Positions 33,979-42,699 of a DNA stretch of 56,444 nucleotides are shown piece by piece. Origin of the DNA: CAZVEV01 sp964625865 (GTDB lineage: Bacteria > Planctomycetota > Phycisphaerae > SM23-33); NCBI GenBank assembly GCA_964625865.1, contig CAZVEV010000004.1:1-56444 (forward strand), given 5' to 3'. A program made the position numbers and the translations under genes. A model generated the notes under the pieces. That model was given only the letters and a program-made list of their open reading frames with translations. It ran no database searches and was not told where the DNA came from. Numbering within the stretch: the first letter of the stretch is position 1; each line of letters starts with the position of its first letter.

Positions 33979-36900
33979 ATGACGACGCTTGAGCACCACG
34001 CCGGACTGCGGGAGATCCGAAGCCGCCTGGATGCGGTGGAGTTTCGCCGCCGAACCGTTCGCCTGGCCACGGGGGTTTCGGCCATGGTGGCCCTGATCGC
34101 CTCGGGCCTGATCGTTGCCGGCGCCGCGGGGGGATACTGGCAGGGGCCTCCGCCGCAGATGCTGCGGACCGGCCTCTGCGGCCTGCTGGTCGGCCTCTGG
34201 GCCCTGGCGGCGTGGTGGTTCATCATTCGCGAACTGGCCCGTCGCCCCAACGCGGCCCAGACGGCCCGATACGTCGAGCAGGCGATCGGCGACCTGCACA
34301 ACGGGCTGATCAACTCGATCCTGCTGGCCCGCGACGAAGACCAGGTCAGCGAAGATCTGGTCCGCCACGCCATAAACGAAGCCGCCGCCGAGTCCCGCAG
34401 CGTGGACCTGGCGCGAAGCGTCTCGCTGCGCCCGCTGAAGCGGTGGGTCCTCGCCGCCGTGATCGCCGGCGCGACTATGGGCGCATTCGCTTCCATGCAG
34501 GCCGGACCGTTCTGGCGCGGCGTGCTGGCCGTCCTGGCTCCCGGAAGGGCCCTGGTGGACATGGAGCACCTGGCCCCCGGCACGGCGAGGATCGACCTCG
34601 GCCAGGACGTGACGATCAGGGCACGCTTGAGCAATCCGCACAACTGGCCCATCTCCGCCGCCGTGGTCTTGGCCGACGGTCGCCGCCGGCCGATGACGAT
34701 GGCCGACGACAGCCGGACCTTTTCCCTGCCGCTGGGCCCGGCCGTCAAGCAACTGCGCTACGCCGTGCAGGTTGACGGGCTCCGCTGGCCTCGGCAGGAC
34801 GAGGCGTTTTACACCGTGAGCGTCTCGGTACCGCTGGCGGAAAACGGGCTGACCCCGAAAGACACGACGGTCTTCATCGGCGATCCGGTTACCGTGCGGG
34901 CCGAGATACGCAACCCGCGTTCCCTGCCCGTCGAGGCGGCTGTCATCTTCGACAACGGCGATCGCCAGCGCATGGACCGCATGGGCCCCGCCGGACGCGT
35001 GTTCAGTTGGAAGCGTCCGGACGTGATGCGAAGCTTCGGCTATGCCGTCCAGATCGGCGACTCGCGCTGGCCGACCGACAAGCCCTTCTATGCTGTCACC
35101 GTCATCAAGCGCGTCGAGGTGGACGCCGTCGAGTTGCGGTACGCCTATCCCGCCTACACCGCGCTGCCGGCCAAGACCGTGACCGCGACGCCCGATAACG
35201 CGTCGATCAAGGTCCCGATCGGCACGCAGGTCACCGTCGCGCCGCACCTGACCGGGCAGGCCCGCACCGTCGTCCTGCGCCGGCGCGCCGCGAAGGACGT
35301 GGCGATGACCGCGTCGGCCGACGGGAGAACCTACGCCGCCTCGTTCACCGTGACCGCCGACAGCGAATACCGGATCGTTGTCCGCGACATCAAGGGCCAC
35401 CTCTCGCAGTACCCCGAATCACCCGACGGCGAGACATCCGACGCCTGGTATCGCATCCGCGCGGTGGCCGACCCCGAGCCCAAGGTCGAGTTCATCCGTC
35501 CCGCGCGGGACACCTCGGCCGCTCCGGGGCAGACCGTCCGCATGAAGCTCAAGGCCTCCGACACCTACGGGCTGGCCGGCGTCAGGCTCATGGCGGGGCT
35601 CGAGGGGTTCCGTCCCAAGGAGGTGCGTCTCTGGCCGGTGGCAGGCAAGACGTCGGGCCTTTTCGAGTTCGATTACGTCGTCGACAAGGCCCTGCCCGAG
35701 GACAAGGGCCTGACGCTGGTGTACTTCGCTACCGCGACCGACCGGCGCGACGTGCCGCCGAACCTGGGTCCCCAGACGGCTGAATCGTCGAAGTACAAGA
35801 TCCGCGTCGAGGACTCAGCCAAGGTCGCCGCCCAGCGGGCCGCCAGCTACGAGGAACTCCGCAAGCGCCTGCTGGCCCTGCTGGAGATGCAGTTGCCCCA
35901 GCGCGTCAACACCGGCCTGTGCGTTCAGCGCCACAAGCGCCTGGGCGTCCTGACGGCCGAAAAGGGTCCTGCGGCCACCCGCGCCGCCATCGCGGCTGAG
36001 ATCATCAGGGTCAGCGCCGAGATTCACACCGTCCAGGGCACGATCCGGGACGAGATGGTCAAGCTCGTCAAGACCTTCCCGTTCGATGCGCAGATGGTCA
36101 CGGTTCAGCAGGCCGTGGCGCTGTTGGCAGCCAACGAAGCGCCGGCGGCGATCGACCAGGCCAAGATCTTCGCCAAGACCCTGGCGCCCGCCGGAGTGGC
36201 CGCCCCCGACGCCGCGGACCGGCGCGACCTGGCGGCCCGCGGGCTGGCGCGGACGCAGCACAAGATTATCGATACGCTCCAGACGCTGCTGGCGATCATG
36301 CCCTCCCTGGCCAACAAGGCCGGGCCCAAGAACGCCCCCGGCGGCGCCGACATGCCCGCCGAGACGCGCGAGAAGATTCGGAAGCTGACGGCCGAACTCG
36401 AGAAGTTCCTGGAGGCCGAGAAGAAGGCCATCGAGGCCACCAAACGCCTGGTCAAGAAGCCGGTCGACACCTTCAACGAAGACGACGAGAAGCTGCTGAA
36501 GGAACTGATCGCCACGCAGGACAAGTGGGAGAAGTTCCTCAACGAGTCGTTTGCGGACTTCTCCAAGCTCGCCGAGCAGGACTTCTCGAACCCCGCCATG
36601 CTCAAGGAACTGCTCTCGGTCAAGAACGACGTGACGATGGCCAAGGACGCCCTGGCCAAGAAGGCCACCGAGATCGCCACGCCCGCCGAGGAAAACGCCG
36701 CCAAGACCGTCGAAGAGCAGGAGATGGACAACATCGAGAAGTGGCTGCCCGACGTGCCCGACCGCGAGAAGTGGGCCATGGAAGATCCCGAGGGCGGGCA
36801 GAAGAACGATGAGATGACCGAACTGCCCACCGAACTGGAAGACCTCGTGGGCGACCTGCTGGAGGAGGAAGAGGACCTGTTCGAGGACATGGCCGACCTG

Positions 36901-37620
36901 ACGAGCAAGTCGTCGACCAGCGGAGAAAAGGGCCTCGGCTGGGATGCGCTGGACGGGCCGATATCGAGCATGGCCGCCAAGGGCGTCACGGGCAACCAGT
37001 TGCCCAACCCCTCGGAGATCTCCGGTCGCAGCGGCGAGGGGCGGACGGGCAAGAGCACGGGCGAGTTCGTTGAGGACAAGGCGGTGGGCAAGGGCGGGCG
37101 CCGCACGCCGACGCGCCTGACGCCCGAGCCGTTCCAGAAGGGGCAGGTCGATGACAAGTCCACCGACCCGCCCGGCGGGGCGACGGGGGGCGGCAAGCAC
37201 TCCGGGGCCGGGGCGGCCGGCCTGGAAGGGCCCGTGCCCCCCGAAATCGCCAAGGAACTCAAGCGGATGGCGGGCAAGCAGGCCGAACTGATCAACCGCG
37301 CCGAACGGATCCGCTCGCAGTTCAAGGTCGGCGACTACACCAACTTCAAGCTCCTCCAGGCGATCACGCTGATGGACCGCGTCCGCGGCGACCTGGAGAA
37401 ATACCGCTATCGCAACGCCCTGCGCCATCGCAAGGCCACCACCGGCGCCCTGCGCCAGACGCAGATGCTGCTGTCGGGCAAGGTCGACGTGGAGGTCGAC
37501 GCCTCGTCCGGCATGCCGAAGTACCTCCGCAAGGACATCAACGACGCGCGGAACGGCAAGCTGCCCGCCGAGTTCCGCGGCGCCCTGGAAGAATACTACC
37601 GCCGTATCAGCGGGGGATGA
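33979..37620 (+). CDS. Large DUF4175-like membrane protein with duplicated Ig-like modules
   Basis: 1213 residues. Transmembrane helices lie near residues 29-50, 60-82 and 155-175. Then come two tandem beta-sandwich-like modules, clearly duplicated: about 208-283 (LGQDVTIRARLSNP to RWPRQDEAFYTVSV) and about 295-373 (IGDPVTVRAEIRNP to RWPTDKPFYAVTV). Further strands follow to about 610. The second half is helical, rich in Lys/Glu coiled coil, and ends in a disordered Gly-rich zone and a final helical domain. Similar giant proteins in planctomycetes are annotated DUF4175 and often sit near batA-type VWA genes. Envelope role inferred. Two TATAAT hexamers (33921, 33938) lie upstream, and AAGGA precedes the ATG. 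Confidence 0.7.
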   Translation: MTTLEHHAGLREIRSRLDAVEFRRRTVRLATGVSAMVALIASGLIVAGAAGGYWQGPPPQMLRTGLCGLLVGLWALAAWWFIIRELARRPNAAQTARYVEQAIGDLHNGLINSILLARDEDQVSEDLVRHAINEAAAESRSVDLARSVSLRPLKRWVLAAVIAGATMGAFASMQAGPFWRGVLAVLAPGRALVDMEHLAPGTARIDLGQDVTIRARLSNPHNWPISAAVVLADGRRRPMTMADDSRTFSLPLGPAVKQLRYAVQVDGLRWPRQDEAFYTVSVSVPLAENGLTPKDTTVFIGDPVTVRAEIRNPRSLPVEAAVIFDNGDRQRMDRMGPAGRVFSWKRPDVMRSFGYAVQIGDSRWPTDKPFYAVTVIKRVEVDAVELRYAYPAYTALPAKTVTATPDNASIKVPIGTQVTVAPHLTGQARTVVLRRRAAKDVAMTASADGRTYAASFTVTADSEYRIVVRDIKGHLSQYPESPDGETSDAWYRIRAVADPEPKVEFIRPARDTSAAPGQTVRMKLKASDTYGLAGVRLMAGLEGFRPKEVRLWPVAGKTSGLFEFDYVVDKALPEDKGLTLVYFATATDRRDVPPNLGPQTAESSKYKIRVEDSAKVAAQRAASYEELRKRLLALLEMQLPQRVNTGLCVQRHKRLGVLTAEKGPAATRAAIAAEIIRVSAEIHTVQGTIRDEMVKLVKTFPFDAQMVTVQQAVALLAANEAPAAIDQAKIFAKTLAPAGVAAPDAADRRDLAARGLARTQHKIIDTLQTLLAIMPSLANKAGPKNAPGGADMPAETREKIRKLTAELEKFLEAEKKAIEATKRLVKKPVDTFNEDDEKLLKELIATQDKWEKFLNESFADFSKLAEQDFSNPAMLKELLSVKNDVTMAKDALAKKATEIATPAEENAAKTVEEQEMDNIEKWLPDVPDREKWAMEDPEGGQKNDEMTELPTELEDLVGDLLEEEEDLFEDMADLTSKSSTSGEKGLGWDALDGPISSMAAKGVTGNQLPNPSEISGRSGEGRTGKSTGEFVEDKAVGKGGRRTPTRLTPEPFQKGQVDDKSTDPPGGATGGGKHSGAGAAGLEGPVPPEIAKELKRMAGKQAELINRAERIRSQFKVGDYTNFKLLQAITLMDRVRGDLEKYRYRNALRHRKATTGALRQTQMLLSGKVDVEVDASSGMPKYLRKDINDARNGKLPAEFRGALEEYYRRISGG

Positions 37621-37846
37621 GCGACACGCGACGACCGGAACCTGCAGCGCCGAATCGCTGATATATCGGGACGGATAGGCGCTGCCCCGCCATTGCGCGG
37701 GATCGCAGCGCGCACTGGACGATGACGTTGAGGGTAACTCACCCGAACAGCGCGGAATCATCCTTTGACTGCGCTCACGACGAGCAAGCGATTACCTGGT
37801 GTGCGCAGAACTGTTGTTTCGGGTTACACGATTCGTCCGCACACAG

Positions 37847-37914
37847 CGTTTAGCGGTCGATCGTCAGATCGACGTTTATCGCCCGAACGACGATCTAGCG
37901 ATCGACCGCTAAAC
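37847..37914. repeat. Palindromic repeat, family C, best copy
   Basis: GTTTAGCGGTCGATCG (37848-37863) is perfectly inverted as CGATCGACCGCTAAAC (37899-37914), with an inner palindrome around GATCGTCAGATCGAC. Related pieces lie at 11478, 25806 and 27434-27534. Confidence 0.85.
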
Positions 37915-38020
37915 AATGCGTGCGGAAGTTGTGCGGACGATGACGACGGACAAACGTCATCCATCATCGCGCGCGATGCGTTCCCGCGCACAGAACGCGC
38001 ACACGCTTCATCGCGCACCA

Positions 38021-38045
38021 GGTAACCGCTTGCGGTTTCGCGCGC
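38021..38045. repeat. Family-B repeat end
   Basis: GGTAACCGCTTGCGGTTTCG plus CGCG, identical to 28830-28853. Confidence 0.8.
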
Positions 38046-38092
38046 CGTAGCGACTCCCCCACATTGGGTACCGCCTGTCCCGCCGCGGATGC

Positions 38093-38098
38093 TATACT
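38093..38098 (+). promoter_or_regulatory. -10 box placed for a leaderless start
   Basis: TATACT lies six bases before the ATG at 38105. No ribosome site is visible, and no good -35 at standard spacing was found. Confidence 0.4.
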
Positions 38099-38104
38099 GT
38101 CGAC

Positions 38105-38551
38105 ATGAAGCTGTTCGCACGACAAACCCAACCACGGTGGTACACCGCCGGGCTGGCCTTCGAATGTGCCGAGTGCGGCGTCTGCTGCGCCGGGCCGGAA
38201 GAGGGCTACGTCTGGGTCACCGACAGGGACATCGCCACGATCGCGGCGCATCTCGGGATCACCGAGAAGCAGATGCGACGACAGTATGTCCGCCGCGTCG
38301 CCGGACGCACCAGCCTCATCGAGGCCCCCAACAACGACTGCATCTTCCTGCGGCCCAACGACAAGGGCGCCAAGGGCTGCTCGATCTACTCCGTCAGGCC
38401 CACCCAGTGTCGCACCTGGCCCTTCTGGACGAGCAACCTCCAGAGTCCCGACACGTGGGCCATCGCCCAGATGAGGTGTCGCGGCATGAACCGCGGGCCG
38501 CTGCACACCTGTGACCAGATCGAAGCCCAACGCAACGCAACCCGGGAATGA
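38105..38551 (+). CDS. YkgJ-type cysteine-cluster protein (first of two)
   Basis: 148 residues with the family core: FECAECGVCCAGPEEGYV near residue 20, a middle CIF and CSIYSVRPTQCRTWPFW. The cysteines fit the CxxCxxCC ... CxIYxxRPxxCRxxPF pattern of the YkgJ/UPF0153 zinc- or iron-chelating family. Function unknown; an Fe-S or zinc site is likely. A second, diverged member follows 33 bp or so downstream, an unusual tandem. Confidence 0.88.
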   Translation: MKLFARQTQPRWYTAGLAFECAECGVCCAGPEEGYVWVTDRDIATIAAHLGITEKQMRRQYVRRVAGRTSLIEAPNNDCIFLRPNDKGAKGCSIYSVRPTQCRTWPFWTSNLQSPDTWAIAQMRCRGMNRGPLHTCDQIEAQRNATRE

Positions 38552-38605
38552 AGCGATCTGCGATTGTAGATTTACGATTGTAGATTGAACGGCAAGAGAC
38601 CTCAG

Positions 38606-39082
38606 ATGGGCGAAATCCACAATCCGAGACCTGCAATCGGACACCGGTTTCTCGACGCGCTGGCGGAGATCTACGCTCGCCTGGCGGACGAGATCGCCGC
38701 TGCCGGCGCTTCGTGCGACGGGTGCGGGCGGTGTTGTGACTTCGCCAGCGCGGGCCATCGCCTGTACGTTTCGACGGGCGAACTGGCCCTGCTGACGCGC
38801 CAGGGGCCGCCTGCCGACGGGGCCCGGGGCCCCCTGCGGTGCCCCTACCAGGTCGCAGACCGCTGCACCGCGCGGCACGGTCGCCCCCTGGGCTGTCGCA
38901 TCTTCTTCTGCAGTCCCCCGTCCGACCAGTGGTGCGAGGACCTTTACGAGCGCTACCACCGCGCCGTCCGCGACCTGCACGATGCTCACGGCCTGCCCTA
39001 CACCTATGTGGAACTGACCGCCGCGCTGGCCCACGTGTCCGGCGGGGCGGCACGAGCCCCGGAGGCGCCCGTCGACCCATAG
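38606..39082 (+). CDS. YkgJ-type cysteine-cluster protein (second of two)
   Basis: About 158 residues from the ATG at 38606. SCDGCGRCCDFASAGHRLYV is the CxxCxxCC core, and RCPY-type (LRCPYQVADRCTARHGRPLGCRIFFC) completes the cluster. It shares only the metal-binding pattern with its neighbour, so it is not a recent duplicate. The start is uncertain: the region just upstream is made of GATTGTAGATT-like repeats, and a TTG at 38585 would extend it by seven residues. Confidence 0.8.
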   Translation: MGEIHNPRPAIGHRFLDALAEIYARLADEIAAAGASCDGCGRCCDFASAGHRLYVSTGELALLTRQGPPADGARGPLRCPYQVADRCTARHGRPLGCRIFFCSPPSDQWCEDLYERYHRAVRDLHDAHGLPYTYVELTAALAHVSGGAARAPEAPVDP

Positions 39083-39252
39083 CTCCGTCTACCGGTTAAG
39101 CAGTGCACCAATTACTGGACACCGGTGCGGCCGGGCGGTATTATTAAGTAGAGGCTGGCGTTATGCCGATACCTTGCGCGGCTTAATCCATACATCCCCA
39201 CGCGCGGCAGGTAGCTTGTGACAGTGGTCTCCAAACCGACGGGAGGTCTGTT

Positions 39253-40401
39253 ATGACCCGTACGTTCCTGTGTGTGTCTATGTGTGTGGGTTTGGTGTGT
39301 GTGTGGCCGTTTGTGTCGACGGCCCATGGGGCTGACGAGCGGAGCAAAGGGGGTATCGAAAGTGCGTTGAACCGAACGGTCAAGAGTTACCGGTTCAGCG
39401 GGACGTTTGGCAAGTGTCTGGTGGACCTGACGAAGTTGGCGAGGGTGCCCATCATAGGCGACTGGAAGACCTTGCAGATCGTGGGCGTGACCAAGGACAC
39501 GCGGATCTCCATGAACGTGGAAGGCGCCCGGGTCTCGCAGTTGCTGGACGTGGCGATGGCCAAGGCCCGTCCCAAGGGCATTCGCCTGGGGTGGATCATC
39601 GATGGGGGTCTCGGCGCGGTTCGCGTCACGAGTCAGCGTGCGGCCTTGGCCAGTCGGTCGACGGCGTCGGCGGCGGGGCGTGCGGCCGGCAGGAAGGGCT
39701 ATACGGCCCCGTCGATCCGGTTTGACCAGACGCCGCTGGGCCAGGTCGTTCAGACGTTTCGCGAGATGTCGGGGATGAACTTCTACGTCAACTGGCGGGC
39801 ACTGGCGGAGATCAACGTCGACCGCGACACGCCGGTGACGCTGAACGTTTCGGGCGTCACCACCGCCCAGGCGCTGGACCTGGTCACCGACGCGCTGTCG
39901 GACAATCTCGACAAGTTCCAGCGGGCCTACTGGGTGGTCGACAACGGCGTGGTGCGTATTTCGACGGGGACGGCCCTGAACACGAAGCTCAAGACGCGGA
40001 CGTTCGATCTCGGGGCATTGATGATGCCCATGCCCACGGTCAAGATGCCTCGCCGCATCGGCTTGCGGGGCACGCGGGATTCGAACACGAACGACCGTCG
40101 CTATGATTCGTCCCGCAGCCGCGACCGCGACCGCGACGGCGGGCGTCGCATCGGCACGATCACGCAGGGGGCGGGGTTGGGCATCATCGGCGGCGGGGCT
40201 GGGGGCGACAGTGACGCAGAGCAGAGCGCCGAGGAGATGAGAGAGAACATCATCGGCGTGATCAAGGACTCGATCGGCGAGGACATGTGGGAGCCCTCGG
40301 GCAAGGGCAGCGTGCGGATCATCCGCAACCGCCTGGTGATCTCCCAGACGATGCTCGGCTACAAGCTGCTCGACCGCTCGCTGCGAAGCAAGGGCCGGTA
40401 A
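39253..40401 (+). CDS. Exported protein with STN/secretin N-domain-like repeats
   Basis: 382 residues. GGGAGG precedes the ATG. A signal peptide ends at THAHGA-like (FVSTAHGA). Two units with the STN/secretin N-domain pattern are visible: about 48-120 (LVDLTKLARVPI ... ISMNVEGARVSQLLDVAM) and about 155-235 (TPLGQVVQTFREMSGMNFYVNW ... VTLNVSGVTTAQALDLV). A low-complexity Arg/Asp segment (SRSRDRDRDGGRR) and a Gly run follow, then a compact C-terminal domain (SVRIIRNRLVISQT). There is no secretin pore domain. It may be a periplasmic scaffold. Confidence 0.7.
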   Translation: MTRTFLCVSMCVGLVCVWPFVSTAHGADERSKGGIESALNRTVKSYRFSGTFGKCLVDLTKLARVPIIGDWKTLQIVGVTKDTRISMNVEGARVSQLLDVAMAKARPKGIRLGWIIDGGLGAVRVTSQRAALASRSTASAAGRAAGRKGYTAPSIRFDQTPLGQVVQTFREMSGMNFYVNWRALAEINVDRDTPVTLNVSGVTTAQALDLVTDALSDNLDKFQRAYWVVDNGVVRISTGTALNTKLKTRTFDLGALMMPMPTVKMPRRIGLRGTRDSNTNDRRYDSSRSRDRDRDGGRRIGTITQGAGLGIIGGGAGGDSDAEQSAEEMRENIIGVIKDSIGEDMWEPSGKGSVRIIRNRLVISQTMLGYKLLDRSLRSKGR

Positions 40402-40410
40402 ACCGGCCCG

Positions 40411-40446
40411 GTTCAAGGTTGAAGGTTGAAGGTTGAACGTTCAACG
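40411..40446. repeat. Heptamer-type repeat
   Basis: Tandem GGTTGAA units follow the 39253-40401 gene. Complementary-sense units (TTTGACCTTTAACCTTCGAC) are at 40638-40659, just before the next gene. Similar tracts lie near 25949 and 51999-52045. Confidence 0.7.
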
Positions 40447-40666
40447 GCGGCCCGCGCGGCGCCGCGGTTCTCCGCTGCGCGTAGGACGGTGACACCGGAC
40501 GACGAGAAGGTCACTGGCATTGCGCAGGCCGCGTGCCGGTACGGCAGGCGGGTGCCAGGGCGTTTTTCGTCAGAACGGACGGCCAGACCCCCTTTACGGG
40601 ACTCAGGCCGGACGCTCGATACCACGGTCCTTCCACCTTTGACCTTTAACCTTCGACCTTCGTCGC

Positions 40667-40672
40667 TAGAAT
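40667..40672 (+). promoter_or_regulatory. -10 box placed for a leaderless GTG start
   Basis: TAGAAT lies six bases before the GTG at 40679; no Shine-Dalgarno site is present. Confidence 0.4.
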
Positions 40673-40678
40673 GAGAGT

Positions 40679-41071
40679 GTGAGCGTATACCAGGCGACTG
40701 TTGAGCGTTCGTTTAACGCGGCCCACGCCTTGCCCCTGCCGGGCGGCGGCATGGAAGAATCCCACGCCCATACGTGGTGCGTGACGGCCGACTTCCGTAG
40801 CGAGGCGCTGTCCGAGCCGATGGGCGTGGTGATCGACTTCGTCCAGGCCGACCAGGCCCTTGGCGACATCCTGGCCGGTGTCGATGGGACGGACCTGAAT
40901 GCGGCCGCGCCGTTTGCCGACCGCTGTCCGTCGGCCGAGCGCGTCGCCGAATGGATCGTTGCCGCCCTCGCTGAGCGCCTCGGCGCTGACGGGCGGCTGT
41001 TGTACTGCGTAACGGTTACCGAGGCCCCGGGCTGCCGGGCGGCCTGCTTTCCCGCTCGGAGCGGTCCTTGA
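40679..41071 (+). CDS. 6-pyruvoyl-tetrahydropterin synthase / QueD-like protein
   Basis: 130 residues. FNAAHALPLPGGG carries the first zinc histidine, and ESHAHTWCVTADF carries the HxH pair. MGVVIDFVQADQALGDIL and AERVAEWIVAAL are typical of the T-fold family, and VTVTEAPGCRAAC contains the usual late glutamate. Oddity: the catalytic cysteine normally just before the HxH pair is absent (GGGMEESHAH), so the reaction may differ from QueD (queuosine) or PTPS (biopterin). The GTG start is supported by the adjacent -10 box. Confidence 0.8.
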   Translation: MSVYQATVERSFNAAHALPLPGGGMEESHAHTWCVTADFRSEALSEPMGVVIDFVQADQALGDILAGVDGTDLNAAAPFADRCPSAERVAEWIVAALAERLGADGRLLYCVTVTEAPGCRAACFPARSGP

Positions 41072-41120
41072 CGCCGCCGGCGGGTGACCATAGCATAGCC
41101 CGACCGGAAGGGAGAGGCCC

Positions 41121-41603
41121 ATTAAGTGCGATAACTGCGACAACCCGGCCACCGTCCACGTGACGGAGATTCACGACGGGCAGAAGGTGGAGAAGCACCT
41201 GTGCGAGCACTGTGCCTCGGGCGAGGGCATTACGATCAAGGCCGACGTGCCGATCAGCCAACTGCTGGAGGACTTCATCCTCCAGACCGGCTCGGGCGAG
41301 GCCCCGAGCGAGCTGACGTGCGAGGTCTGCGGGCTGACGTTCTCGGAGTTCCGCGAGCGCGGCGTCCTGGGCTGCCCCAACGACTACAACGCGTTCGGCG
41401 AGCGCCTCGAGACGCTGATGTCGCGTGCCCAGCAGGGGGCAACCGAGCACGTGGGCAAGGTCCCGCGTCACAGCGGGGGCGACCAGAAGCGGCTCAACGC
41501 GGTTCTGCGGCTTCGGGCGCAACTTCGCGGGGCGATAGCGGCTGAGGACTACGAACGTGCCGCCGCCCTGCGCGACGAAATCAAGGAGATCGAAGAGGCA
41601 TGA
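41121..41603 (+). CDS. mcsA: McsA-like zinc/UvrB-motif adaptor protein, apparent ATT start
   Basis: 160 residues if read from ATT at 41121 (M-KCDNCDNPATVHV). The first CxxC (CDNC) is part of the family's zinc site, but it lies before the only canonical start, the GTG at 41160. The frame from the stop at 41091 to 41121 contains no ATG, GTG or TTG. GGGAGAGG sits just upstream of the ATT. Later zinc pairs are CEHC and CEVC, and a UvrB/C motif (LRAAIAAEDYERAAALRDEI-like) ends the protein. McsA activates the arginine kinase McsB, whose start overlaps the stop codon (ATGA). Confidence 0.85.
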   Translation: MKCDNCDNPATVHVTEIHDGQKVEKHLCEHCASGEGITIKADVPISQLLEDFILQTGSGEAPSELTCEVCGLTFSEFRERGVLGCPNDYNAFGERLETLMSRAQQGATEHVGKVPRHSGGDQKRLNAVLRLRAQLRGAIAAEDYERAAALRDEIKEIEEA

Positions 41604-42652
41604 AGCTGGGCGACCTGGCACAACGCGCGGGCGAGTGGCTTCGCGGCACGGGGCCGATGCACGACGTGGTGATCTCCACGCGGATTCGTCTCGCCCGCGA
41701 CCTGGCCGACATGCCGTTCCTGTCGCGCTGCTCCGAGAGGCAGCAGGGGGACCTGGAACTGCGCCTGCGGGAGACGATTGGCGAATGCGGCGTTGCGCCC
41801 GAGGTCCTTTACGTCGACATTGCCAACGCCGCCGAAACCGACCGCCGCCTGCTCGTCGAGCGCCACCTGATCTCCCGTCAGCACGCCGAGGCCGACCACC
41901 CGCGAGGGGTGGCTATCAGCGGCGACGAAACGATCGCCATCATGGTCAACGAGGAGGACCATCTGCGTATCCAGGTCCTTCGCAGCGGGCTGGAGCTGGC
42001 CGAGGCCTTCGAGCAGATCAACCGCGTTGACGACCTGCTGGAGGACCGCCTGAACTACGCGTTCCATCCCCAGTTCGGGTACCTGACGGCCTGCCCGACC
42101 AACGTGGGCACGGGGCTGCGGGTCAGCGTGATGCTCCACCTGCCTGCCCTCAAGATGACCGGCGAGATCGAGAAGGTCTTCCGCGCGGCGCGGGATATGC
42201 GCCTGGCGATTCGCGGGCTCTACGGCGAGGGCACTGAGGCCACCGGCGACTTCTTCCAGTTGTCCAACCAGACGACGCTGGGCAGGAGCGAGGAGCAGTT
42301 CTGCGAGGACTTCCGCTCGCTCGTGCCGAAGTTCATCGAATACGAGCGGGCGGCCAGGCAGTCGCTGATGACCCGCCGCGCCATCGCCGTCGAGGACAAG
42401 GTCGTCCGCGCGCTGGCCCTGCTGCGGTCGGCCAAGCTGATCAGCTCCGAGGAAACGATGTACCTGCTGAGCCTCGTGCGGCTCGGCACGCACGTGGGGC
42501 TGGTCAAGACCGTGCAGATCGAAACGGTCAACGAACTGTTCCTGGCGACCCAGCCCTCGCACCTGCAGCGCCTCATCGGGCACGAACTGACCGGCCCGCA
42601 GCGCGCCGAAGCCCGCGCCGAGTACATCCGCCGCCGCCTGATGAATTCGTGA
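41600..42652 (+). CDS. mcsB: Protein-arginine kinase McsB
   Basis: 350 residues, the usual length. VVISTRIRLARDLADMPF is the conserved ATP-guanido kinase opening, and DHLRIQVLRSGLELAEAF and YLTACPTNVGTGLRVSVMLHLPAL are the typical catalytic and nucleotide-binding blocks. McsB phosphorylates arginines on damaged proteins, marking them for ClpCP. The ATGA overlap with mcsA indicates translational coupling. Neither clpC nor ctsR is in the window. Confidence 0.95.
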   Translation: MKLGDLAQRAGEWLRGTGPMHDVVISTRIRLARDLADMPFLSRCSERQQGDLELRLRETIGECGVAPEVLYVDIANAAETDRRLLVERHLISRQHAEADHPRGVAISGDETIAIMVNEEDHLRIQVLRSGLELAEAFEQINRVDDLLEDRLNYAFHPQFGYLTACPTNVGTGLRVSVMLHLPALKMTGEIEKVFRAARDMRLAIRGLYGEGTEATGDFFQLSNQTTLGRSEEQFCEDFRSLVPKFIEYERAARQSLMTRRAIAVEDKVVRALALLRSAKLISSEETMYLLSLVRLGTHVGLVKTVQIETVNELFLATQPSHLQRLIGHELTGPQRAEARAEYIRRRLMNS

Positions 42653-42699
42653 GTCCTATCCGGTTTCGCGTGCACCCACCAATCACAAGAACGGTCCCA

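Larger units (their letters stand above)
37621..38104. other. Intergenic region composed of family-B and family-C repeats
   Basis: About 480 bp. It contains GGTAACTCACCCGAAC near 37733 (the family-B opening), the family-C hairpin (37847-37914), the family-B end (38021-38045), and a -10 box for the next gene. No gene was seen. Confidence 0.75.
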
